A DNA stretch of 54,318 bases from positions 1 to 54,318 of the forward strand of contig CANIAS010000015.1 in assembly GCA_947465495.1 (NCBI GenBank), given 5' to 3'. The position numbers were made by a program, and so were the translations under genes. Numbering within the stretch: position 1 is the stretch's first letter; each line of letters begins with the position of its first letter. A model generated the notes under the pieces. The model had not been told where the DNA came from, did not search any database, and saw nothing but the letters and a program-made list of their open reading frames with translations. Origin of the DNA: Candidatus Pollutiaquabacter sp. (GTDB taxonomy: Bacteria; Bacteroidota; Bacteroidia; AKYH767-A; 2013-40CM-41-45). Below, in pieces: positions 18,002-25,569 of the stretch.

Positions 18002-19750
18002 TTAAAAATTAATTGCAGGGATTGCAGAAATCAACCGTTGAGTATATGCTGATGAGGGTGCGTTATAAATCTCATCAGGATCGCCCATCTCTTCGATTTT
18101 ACCTTTGTTCATCACAATCATTCGATCGCTCATGAATTTCACCACCGAAAGATCGTGGGAGATGAATATATAGGTGAATCCGAATTCTCGTTTCAATTCG
18201 TTCAGTAAATTCAGCACCTGCGCTTGCACAGATACATCGAGTGCACTAACCGATTCGTCGCAGATGATGAATTGAGGTTGAAGTGCTAATGCTCGAGCGA
18301 TGCAGATACGTTGGCGCTGACCGCCTGAAAATTCATGAGGGTAACGATCGAAATACTCGTGCTTTAAAGAGACACGTTGCAGCAACTCCATTACCTTCTC
18401 TTTACGCACAGAATTATTTTCATGCAACTGGTGTACTTGCATGGGTTCCATGATAGCATGACCGATAGTCATGCGAGGATTTAAGGAAGAATAAGGATCC
18501 TGAAAAATGATTTGGATATTCTTTCGCATGGCTCGAAGTTCTTCTCCTTGTAACGCTGCGAAATCTTTCTCTTTGAATATAACTTTGCCACCTGTCGGTT
18601 CTATCAAACGAATGATACTTCTGCCCAAAGTCGTTTTACCGCAACCTGACTCGCCGACGAGGCCAAGTGTTTCACCGGGATAAACGTTAAAGGAAACATC
18701 ATCGACGGCCTTAATGAATTCCCTTTTGCCTCCAAACCAACCACGACGAACCGGAAACCATGTTTTTAATTGTTCAACTTGCAGAATAGGCGACTGGCAA
18801 TAGAGTTGTGCTAAGTGTTTAAGGCGCTCTGCGTTTGTTATGACCTGAGATGCAATAGCTATATTGACGTCTGTTTCGACGGCTGAAAAAGTGCCATCGA
18901 CTTCTTCTTTCATAAAATCACTAACGATTGGCAATCGCTTCACACGTCGATCGAGCGGAGGTCTGCACGCTAACAAACTTTTGGTATAGGGGTGCTTAGG
19001 GTGCTTGAAGATTTCACTAACCGTACCATACTCTACCACGTTGCCTTTGTACATTACCACAATCTTGTCTGCAATTTCAGCAATGACGCCGAGATCGTGC
19101 GTGATAAAGAGCATACCCATTTCTCGCTCTTGTTGCAACGACTTCAATAATTCTAAAATTGTTTTTTGTACGGTTACATCGAGCGCAGTAGTAGGTTCAT
19201 CGGCAATTAATACTGACGGATTACAACTGATGGCCATGGCAATCATGACACGTTGCTTTTGTCCTCCACTGATTTCATGAGGATAAGCATCGTAGAGTTG
19301 AGCGGCGCGCGGTAGCTGAACCTTTTCGAACAATTCAATGGTTTTGAGGCGCGCTTCTTTTTTAGAAAGCTTTAGGTGCAAACGTAACGCTTCAGCGACC
19401 TGGTATCCGCAAGTAAGTACCGGATTTAATGAAGTCATCGGCTCCTGAAAGATCATGGCTAATTCTTTGCCGCGATATTTCCTCATTACATCCGGCGATA
19501 GTTTGGCTAAATCGATTACATCGCCGTTGGCTGAGTGATAGCTTATCGAACCCTTTGCAATGCGACCAGAAGCACTTATCAGTCGCATGATGGAAAGCGA
19601 TGTAACGGATTTTCCGGAGCCAGATTCGCCAACAATTCCGATGGTCTCCCCGCGATTCAGCGAAAAACTAACATTGTTCACAGCGATTACATCGCCATGG
19701 TCAGATGGGAAAACAGTCTGGAGTTGATCGACATGGAGCAATGGCTGCAT
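18002..19750 (-). CDS. Peptide/nickel-type ABC transporter, two fused ATPase domains
   Basis: ATP-binding protein of an Opp/Dpp-type importer, with both ATPase halves in one 582-aa chain, as in GsiA/YejF. The first half has Walker A GESGSGKS (41-48), signature SGGQKQR and Walker B VLIADEP; the second has GESGCGKTT, SGGQRQR and FIICDES. Each half has its own H-loop region (ITHDLGV and ISHDLSV). The first half ends with the oligopeptide-transporter extension (KHPYTKSLLACRPP) typical of OppD/F. No permease or substrate-binding protein gene lies nearby, so its partners must be elsewhere. Convergent with the glycosyltransferase gene. Confidence 0.92.
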   Translation of the reverse strand: MQPLLHVDQLQTVFPSDHGDVIAVNNVSFSLNRGETIGIVGESGSGKSVTSLSIMRLISASGRIAKGSISYHSANGDVIDLAKLSPDVMRKYRGKELAMIFQEPMTSLNPVLTCGYQVAEALRLHLKLSKKEARLKTIELFEKVQLPRAAQLYDAYPHEISGGQKQRVMIAMAISCNPSVLIADEPTTALDVTVQKTILELLKSLQQEREMGMLFITHDLGVIAEIADKIVVMYKGNVVEYGTVSEIFKHPKHPYTKSLLACRPPLDRRVKRLPIVSDFMKEEVDGTFSAVETDVNIAIASQVITNAERLKHLAQLYCQSPILQVEQLKTWFPVRRGWFGGKREFIKAVDDVSFNVYPGETLGLVGESGCGKTTLGRSIIRLIEPTGGKVIFKEKDFAALQGEELRAMRKNIQIIFQDPYSSLNPRMTIGHAIMEPMQVHQLHENNSVRKEKVMELLQRVSLKHEYFDRYPHEFSGGQRQRICIARALALQPQFIICDESVSALDVSVQAQVLNLLNELKREFGFTYIFISHDLSVVKFMSDRMIVMNKGKIEEMGDPDEIYNAPSSAYTQRLISAIPAINF

Positions 19751-19832
19751 GCAGTAAAGATAATGGGTATTTTCAAAGCATAAAGTACCAGAATCGATAT
19801 ATCAGGGCTAAATTTTACGACTCATCATACGA

Positions 19833-20435
19833 CTACTTTCGAATATCTCGTGCCTTCCACAAGTGCAGACAGGCATAGGTGCGGTAGGGCGCCCATGCAG
19901 CTGCGATTCGATCCATTTCCCTACGCAAGACTTTTTTATCAGACGGATCAAGACGATATGTATACATCATGCTTTGTTGTATGCCGAAATCATCGGGAGC
20001 GAAAACATCCTCACGACCTAATGCGAACATCAATGTCATTTCTACAGTCCATCGACCGACGCCTTTGATTTGTGTTAAGAGTTCGATGACTGATTCATTA
20101 TCCAGCTTTCTAAACGACGAATCCGTTAACGATAGTTCATCGAAAAATCGGGCCACATTGTGCACATAATTCGCTTTAGTTGCTGAAAGACCAATTTTTC
20201 TCAGACTAGAGGTAGGCACTTGTAAAACTGCTGCTGCACTTGTGTTTCCGACCGGTAGCAGTTCCATGAATCGATTTTCGATGATGGTAGCCACTTTGGT
20301 GGAAAGTTGTTGAGCAATGATGGAACGGCATAGGTGAAGGCAGATGTTCTTTCGTCTGGATACTTTCAACGGTCCAGTGGCTTTTATCAGCATTTTCATG
20401 CGCGAATCTTTGGATAAGATTTCGATGTATTCCAT
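19833..20435 (-). CDS. DNA-3-methyladenine glycosylase II-like (HhH-GPD)
   Basis: Excises alkylated bases from DNA to start base-excision repair. The 200-aa protein is the compact AlkA/MAG1-type HhH-GPD domain: ICLHLCRSIIAQQLSTKVA at 31-49, hairpin IKGVGRWTVEMTLMFALGR at 123-141, and the catalytic aspartate in FAPDDFGIQ (D148/D149, the second being the expected one). It lacks the N-terminal domain of E. coli AlkA and the Fe-S cluster cysteines of endonuclease III. Its start lies 3 bp after the stop codon of the exonuclease gene, so the two are probably co-transcribed and may act together in repair. Confidence 0.9.
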   Translation of the reverse strand: MEYIEILSKDSRMKMLIKATGPLKVSRRKNICLHLCRSIIAQQLSTKVATIIENRFMELLPVGNTSAAAVLQVPTSSLRKIGLSATKANYVHNVARFFDELSLTDSSFRKLDNESVIELLTQIKGVGRWTVEMTLMFALGREDVFAPDDFGIQQSMMYTYRLDPSDKKVLRREMDRIAAAWAPYRTYACLHLWKARDIRK

Positions 20436-20438
20436 CGC

Positions 20439-21146
20439 TTAGGCAAAATCAATTTGATCGGGAGTAAGTAATTCCTTTCCCTGAAATTTTAAAAAAATCT
20501 GCGCTACTGTTAACGTATCTTTCTGGCAATAGGTGACAATTCTATCCAGGTTATTTTCTACCCAATATACTTCCCATACTTTACTACCATCGATATCGTC
20601 TTTTGGCGTAGGAATGCCAAACACATTGGCTAACAAGTTAAGGGATGTGAAGGATTTATAGTCACCAAATTTCCAGAGCTCGTGCGTATCGAGGTGATTC
20701 ACTTCCCAAGGCTTTTTTCCTGGTGTATTTAATATAGCAGGTAAGTGAATGCCATTGATTAGCATTCGTCGCGATAAAAAAGGGAAGTCAAACTCTTTTC
20801 CATTATGAGCGCACAACCATCTTTCGGATGGCAGAAATGATTTCTGGCAGAGTGTTGCAAAATCTTGCAGCACTTTCTTTTCATTGTCACCGTAAAACGA
20901 CTTGATTCGGAAGCGATGATCCGATGTAAACATGCCGCAGGAAATACAAATGATCTTACCGAACTCTGCGTAGATGCCGGCGCGGTGATATAATTCCTCC
21001 GGCGTTTCATCATCTTTACGCAACTGCAGTGCTTTTCGTGTCCATAATTCTTGCATTGCTGCTGGGGCATCGTTGAAAGAGGAATACGCTGGTACGGTTT
21101 CGACGTCCAGAAAAAGTATGGAGGTAATTGGATACTGATCGAGCAT
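20439..21146 (-). CDS. PolB-like 3'-5' exonuclease (RNase H fold)
   Basis: Predicted nuclease, 235 aa, DEDD family. Exo I motif LDVETVP holds D14 and E16; exo II lies in CAHNGKEFDFPFLSRR; exo III in RIVTYCQKDTLTVAQIF, where the aspartate of KDT is the last metal ligand. It matches the stand-alone PolB-type exonuclease (DUF2319-type) common in Bacteroidota. It lacks any polymerase domain. It is followed 3 bp later by the DNA glycosylase, suggesting a repair role. Promoter box TATCTTTG lies 15 nt upstream. Confidence 0.85.
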   Translation of the reverse strand: MLDQYPITSILFLDVETVPAYSSFNDAPAAMQELWTRKALQLRKDDETPEELYHRAGIYAEFGKIICISCGMFTSDHRFRIKSFYGDNEKKVLQDFATLCQKSFLPSERWLCAHNGKEFDFPFLSRRMLINGIHLPAILNTPGKKPWEVNHLDTHELWKFGDYKSFTSLNLLANVFGIPTPKDDIDGSKVWEVYWVENNLDRIVTYCQKDTLTVAQIFLKFQGKELLTPDQIDFA

Positions 21147-21161
21147 GATGATTTAATACAT

Positions 21162-21169
21162 CAAAGATA
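21162..21169 (-). promoter_or_regulatory. -7 promoter box (TATCTTTG) of the exonuclease-glycosylase pair
   Basis: Perfect TAnnTTTG match ending 15 nt before the start codon at 21146. Confidence 0.6.
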
Positions 21170-21218
21170 ATTTTACCCGTAAAACTCAGGGCTGCTTTAA
21201 AGCGGATAATTGTAAAAC

Positions 21219-21626
21219 TTACCGAAGCATTACTCCGGGTTTCCCTATGAAAGGAATCAGGGTGAAATTATTTTCCGTGATGCTTTCTGCCAAAAAAACA
21301 TACTTTTTATCAAAGATTTGTTGTTGGAGGTAAAAACTGATCCAGTATTCGTTGCTCAGACCGAACAACGACGGCATGATGGGTTCTACTTTGACATAAT
21401 CAAGAGCGCCTACATGATCGATTAAGTGACGAAGCACAGATGTTTTAACGGGTTCACCATTCAGTTCACCGTATCCTTTAGAGGCCACTAACACTCCAGT
21501 GATATCTTCTTCGTAAAGATTGATGAGATAGACGTTCCAAACGGTTTCACCAGTTTCTTCTTCTTGTTCGCGCACTACCGCCAGCGCGATGTTCTCCACT
21601 TCCGGTCGATGGATGTCTTTGAGCAT
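21219..21626 (-). CDS. Conserved hypothetical protein, 135 aa
   Basis: I do not recognise a functional domain. The soluble 135-aa acidic protein has no signal peptide or membrane segment. Its first third (VENIALAVVREQEEETGETVWNVYLINLYE as successive strands) looks like a beta-sheet core, followed by a helix with VKTSVLRHLIDHVG and a C-terminal aromatic/hydrophobic segment ending in GKPGVMLR. Proteins of this shape are conserved in Bacteroidota. It lies 27 bp after lipB with its own -7 box, and 72 bp before the exonuclease gene. The neighbourhood does not reveal its role. Confidence 0.7.
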   Translation of the reverse strand: MLKDIHRPEVENIALAVVREQEEETGETVWNVYLINLYEEDITGVLVASKGYGELNGEPVKTSVLRHLIDHVGALDYVKVEPIMPSLFGLSNEYWISFYLQQQIFDKKYVFLAESITENNFTLIPFIGKPGVMLR

Positions 21627-21631
21627 AGCAA

Positions 21632-21639
21632 CAAAGTTA
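21632..21639 (-). promoter_or_regulatory. -7 promoter box (TAACTTTG) of the 135-aa gene
   Basis: Perfect TAnnTTTG match ending 5 nt before the start codon at 21626, in the short gap after lipB. It predicts a leaderless mRNA independent of lipB. Confidence 0.55.
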
Positions 21640-21653
21640 AGAAATAATAAAAG

Positions 21654-22367
21654 CTAGACTGCTGTCGTAAAAATTTCCATCCCGAATTGTGTGGCAAGAT
21701 GTGCAAGCAGTTTATTTTTCACCTGCGCAATATCTTGTAGTTGCCCAAGTTCTTTTTCCAACGATGTTACTTGCTTATCATTGATTCCACACGGAACGAT
21801 ATTATTAAAATAGGAGAGATCTGAGTTGACATTGAAGGCGAAACCATGCATGGTCACCCAACGCGAGCAGCGAACGCCCAATGCACATATTTTACGAGCC
21901 TTAAAAGGATCATTCGGATCTAACCATACGCCTGTATAACCAGGATAACGGTCGCCCTTTAAACCATATTCAGCCAATGTCAGAATAACGGCTTCTTCCA
22001 AATACCGAAGGTATTTATGGATGTCCGTGAAGAAACAATCGAGATCAAGAATGGGATAACCCACAATTTGACCGGGACCATGATACGTTATATCACCACC
22101 ACGATTATTTTTGTAAAAAGAAGCGCCAATTTTTGATAGCTCATCCTCCTGAAGCAATAAATGTTTTTCTTCACCACTTCTTCCTAACGTATAGACGTGC
22201 GGGTGCTCACAGAAAATAAGATGATGCAATTGCTCAATGATTTCAGTAGGAGCGGCAGTTCGGTTGAAAAGCTTGCGAGAAACAACTTCTTGAAAAAGTT
22301 GCTCTTGTAAATCCCACGCAGTTGCATAGTCGATGAATCCTACGTCCCGAAATCGCACTCGCTTCAT
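21654..22367 (-). CDS. lipB: Octanoyl-ACP:protein N-octanoyltransferase
   Basis: Transfers octanoate from acyl carrier protein to the lipoyl domains of 2-oxoacid dehydrogenases and the glycine cleavage H protein, the first step of lipoate synthesis. The 237-aa protein has all family landmarks: LGRSGEEKHLLL at 61-72, RGGDITYHGPGQ at 89-100, K159 (ARKICALG), HGFAFN at 174-179 and catalytic C193 (VPCGI). LipA is not in the window. Length matches bacterial LipB. Confidence 0.97.
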   Translation of the reverse strand: MKRVRFRDVGFIDYATAWDLQEQLFQEVVSRKLFNRTAAPTEIIEQLHHLIFCEHPHVYTLGRSGEEKHLLLQEDELSKIGASFYKNNRGGDITYHGPGQIVGYPILDLDCFFTDIHKYLRYLEEAVILTLAEYGLKGDRYPGYTGVWLDPNDPFKARKICALGVRCSRWVTMHGFAFNVNSDLSYFNNIVPCGINDKQVTSLEKELGQLQDIAQVKNKLLAHLATQFGMEIFTTAV

Positions 22368-22737
22368 GCTGTAAAAATACGAAATATGCAGGAAAGAAAT
22401 TAAGACCTACTTGTACTTTGAGATAACCCTGAACGTGCCTTCTACACCAAGGAAGGGCGATGGGTACTATTAAAATTGATTCAAAATCATTCTTACTTTA
22501 ATTCGTTAAGCCAATGTCCGGTGATTAATTTTCGACCAAAATGGAAACATCTAGTAGTTCTCAGGAGGTATCCCTTTGAATGGATTTTTACTAAATGAAA
22601 ACAAGTATAAACGTAGATGATTGCCTTGATTTTCACAATTGAACCGAAGAATTGTTATTCAAATCTTGGATAAAACATGATTTTGATAGGATATAATCCT
22701 CCTTTTATATCTTAAATTTGTAAAGAGCCATTGATGT
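22368..22737. other. 370-bp intergenic region without a recognisable gene
   Basis: AT-rich divergent spacer between lipB and a T9SS cargo gene. No open frame of note and no tRNA-like fold was seen. It holds a short palindrome AGGAT-ATA-ATCCT (22688-22700) just upstream of the cargo gene's -7 box, and an isolated SD-like GGAGGT near 22563 that precedes only a 4-codon frame. Confidence 0.6.
22713..22720 (+). promoter_or_regulatory. -7 promoter box (TAAATTTG) of the 506-aa T9SS cargo gene
   Basis: Perfect TAnnTTTG match ending 17 nt before the ATG at 22738. The palindrome at 22688-22700 lies where an operator or -33 region would be. Confidence 0.55.
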
Positions 22738-24258
22738 ATGCGCCTGTACCTAATTGCCTTTTTCGTACTACTATTTTTACGTGTCAATGGTCAACCATCA
22801 TTGATGTGGAATGTTGGCAATGGATCTACTCCAATTAATTTGCGTTTGACCTCCGCCGGCGATGTATTGGTAGTGACGACGCAAGGAATCTTGCTATATT
22901 CGGGTGCTAATGGGCAATTGCTTCGTCAGGATTTTAACTTTTCAACGGCAGATGCAGTAGTAGATGATGCAGGAAGTGTCTACATCACTGGTAATGTGGA
23001 TACACTTGGTAGTAGTGCGCCCTATATTCGAAAGGTTGATTCTGTTTTTCAACAACAATGGATGACTGTATTTTTTCCAGCTGGCACAAATCAGTTTACT
23101 GCTAGTAATATTCTTCTTAGTAATGGTAATGCATACATTGCAGGCGCTTTTTCCGACTCAATACTACTGGCAACAGGTTGTTATTCTGCTTCAGTGGATA
23201 TTTTGGGAACCATTCGATGGTCATACGGATTTGTCTCCTCTCCTGTTAACCAGGATTATGTTCTCTTTCGTATGGATCAGCTTGGACAACCTGTGATTGG
23301 ATCAAACGTAGATCACCTGGACTCCAGTAGTGGAGAGATGTCTTTTCGTACCATCGATCAGAATGGATCATTTCTACACGAATCTGTGTTTGATCCTATT
23401 TCTGCGCGGGATATTTTGACTGATATTGAATTCGGTCCTGGGAATTTGTATTATCTCACGGGATCCTACAATCTTACCAACGCTATCGGAAACTCCGTTA
23501 GTGTATTTGGCGTTTTTGATTCTAATGGATTGTTAACCAACTTCAACGGGTATGATGGCTATTATTACGATGAAGGCCAACAGCTTTTCGCGGATTCCTT
23601 AATTGGAGTGTATGCCATCGTTACAGGCACCGATGTATTAGGCACTACCAACAGCCATTTCGATGTCTTGCGTCTTTCCGATGTAGGGGCAATTACCTGG
23701 CAACAGCGCCATCAGCAAGGACTTCCGGTATTTGAATATGCTAATGACCTCGCAATAACACCTTGCAAAGATGTTCAAGTGTGCGGTCGTTATCGAAATA
23801 CAGTCATGTTACACGATGATGGCATCGTGGTAAGGTATGATTCAACGGGTATCATGCAATGGGAAATTTATTATCGTCAACCAGGAAGCGATGTTGAATT
23901 CACAAAGTTGGCTATAGTGGATGACTATACATGTTATGCTTTAGGTACTTCAACAGATTCACTTGGCAACATCCAGTTGATCTTGGTTAAGTACAATCAG
24001 AATACTACTGAAATCCCTACCATTGGGTCATCGTCTAATGCGAGGATTTATCCGAATCCTACTCATGATCGTTTATATATCAAATGCGATGGTTTTGTTA
24101 CAAAGGCAACCGTGATGGATGCTTACGGTCGAAATTCATTGGTAATTACCGATGAAGTCATCCGAAGTATAGACGTCTCAACACTCGAGCCTGGAAGCTA
24201 TTATATGAAAATAGAATCGTCGAATGGATTCATCATCCGGCGTTTTCTGAAAGATTGA
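22738..24258 (+). CDS. T9SS-exported beta-propeller-like protein
   Basis: Secreted protein of 506 aa. Signal peptide MRLYLIAFFVLLFLRVNGQ is followed by about 400 residues of repeated short beta segments (for example DDAGSVYITGNVDTLGS and DDYTCYALGTSTDSLGN), the pattern of SBBP/PQQ-like beta-propeller repeats. The last ~75 residues are a type IX sorting domain: IYPNPTHDRLYIKC, VMDAYGRN and DVSTLEPGSYYMKI. No catalytic motif is visible. Likely surface-attached or released after T9SS processing. Ends 15 bp from the convergent efflux operon. Confidence 0.82.
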   Translation: MRLYLIAFFVLLFLRVNGQPSLMWNVGNGSTPINLRLTSAGDVLVVTTQGILLYSGANGQLLRQDFNFSTADAVVDDAGSVYITGNVDTLGSSAPYIRKVDSVFQQQWMTVFFPAGTNQFTASNILLSNGNAYIAGAFSDSILLATGCYSASVDILGTIRWSYGFVSSPVNQDYVLFRMDQLGQPVIGSNVDHLDSSSGEMSFRTIDQNGSFLHESVFDPISARDILTDIEFGPGNLYYLTGSYNLTNAIGNSVSVFGVFDSNGLLTNFNGYDGYYYDEGQQLFADSLIGVYAIVTGTDVLGTTNSHFDVLRLSDVGAITWQQRHQQGLPVFEYANDLAITPCKDVQVCGRYRNTVMLHDDGIVVRYDSTGIMQWEIYYRQPGSDVEFTKLAIVDDYTCYALGTSTDSLGNIQLILVKYNQNTTEIPTIGSSSNARIYPNPTHDRLYIKCDGFVTKATVMDAYGRNSLVITDEVIRSIDVSTLEPGSYYMKIESSNGFIIRRFLKD

Positions 24259-24273
24259 ACAAAAGAAAAAGTT

Positions 24274-25569
24274 TCAGAACACCATCGTTCCCATCAGTCT
24301 TTTTAATTCAATTTCTGCCAGCTTAGCGATGTAACGAACATTGACTACGGAGGCTGCAGTTTGCTCGTAACTGGATTGTGCCGCACGAAGATCAAGAATG
24401 GTTGATTGACCAAGCGAAAATCGTTGCAGTTGAATTTCCATCACTTGTCCGGCTAAGATGAAGCTCTCTTCTTGTTGATCCAATTGACCGAGTGCGATGC
24501 GATAGGCTTCATATGATTTGATGGCATCGGCCTCAAGCCGTTGTTTCGTCATAGCGGTTTCAGTTTTTGCACTGGAGGCATTCAATTGAGCGATGCGTTC
24601 CTGTGTTTTTACGCTCCCACCATAATAAATCGGTACTTGAAGCGTGGCACCTACCGATGGTCCACTGAATTGATTCAACAACGAAAATCCTGCTTCGTTT
24701 GCAGTTCGGCTATAGCCGTAAGCGCCATCGAGGCGTATTGAAGGAAGACGTTGCGATCGAATTTCACGAATCAATTGCTCGCTGACCGTCGACCGTTGCT
24801 CAGCAGCAATCATCTCAGGATGACTATCCAGGTATCTCAGAACCGAATCCAGCCCAATGGATCGATCAATCACAATGGTATCCGTTAATGTAAAAAGTGA
24901 ATCCGGATGGAGTGACATCAATACGGCCAGGTCAACAGTCGATCTTCGTATCAATAACTCTTGCTCGGCTAAGTTTTGTTTTACGTCATTCACATCGATG
25001 GTTGCCTGAAAAAGATCGGCATTGTTTGAAAGCCCTACTTGTACTCGCTGATTGATAATCTCTTGTTTTTTGATGGCAAATTCTTGACTCTTCAGGAGTG
25101 CTGCTTGGTAGCGTTGCTGGCGTACGATGTCGAAATACTTTGCTGTAACTTGCGAAGCCGTCAGTTGTAATTGAATCAGTAATTCTTGTTGCCCAATTGA
25201 TTGTAACGCGTCCAACCGTTGTTTTGATGCTTGAATTTTGAATCCATTAAATAGAAAATAACTGGCGTTTGCAGAAGCTGAAAAACTATTCGATGAATTT
25301 CCTGTTCGACTGATTTCAGTACCATTCGAAAAAGATTGATTGATATCAGTCAACATTTCCTGATCACGAGATGATAGATCTACTTGCGGCAATGCGCCAG
25401 CCATGCCAGCGGTATTATTCAAGCGAGCAGCATCAGCATTGTTCTGCGCGATACGGATAGCAAAATTGTTTTTAAGGGCTACGTCTTGTGCTTCTTTTAC
25501 TGACAACGGCTGTTGCGCCCAGCCAGTGGAAGTGATGAGAAGGACGACTAGCAACAATTGGGTTTTCAT
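24274..25569 (-). CDS. TolC-family outer-membrane efflux channel
   Basis: Outer-membrane channel of the tripartite efflux pump encoded here, 431 aa. A signal peptide (MKTQLLLVVLLITSTGWAQ) precedes two repeated OEP domains rich in long coiled helices (AALLKSQEFAIKKQEIINQR and KTETAMTKQRLEADAIKSYE), with beta-strands between. The C-terminal helix has LGQSTILDLRAAQSSYEQ, a typical OEP motif. The start codon overlaps the pump gene stop by 4 bp, so it is translationally coupled. Confidence 0.93.
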   Translation of the reverse strand: MKTQLLLVVLLITSTGWAQQPLSVKEAQDVALKNNFAIRIAQNNADAARLNNTAGMAGALPQVDLSSRDQEMLTDINQSFSNGTEISRTGNSSNSFSASANASYFLFNGFKIQASKQRLDALQSIGQQELLIQLQLTASQVTAKYFDIVRQQRYQAALLKSQEFAIKKQEIINQRVQVGLSNNADLFQATIDVNDVKQNLAEQELLIRRSTVDLAVLMSLHPDSLFTLTDTIVIDRSIGLDSVLRYLDSHPEMIAAEQRSTVSEQLIREIRSQRLPSIRLDGAYGYSRTANEAGFSLLNQFSGPSVGATLQVPIYYGGSVKTQERIAQLNASSAKTETAMTKQRLEADAIKSYEAYRIALGQLDQQEESFILAGQVMEIQLQRFSLGQSTILDLRAAQSSYEQTAASVVNVRYIAKLAEIELKRLMGTMVF

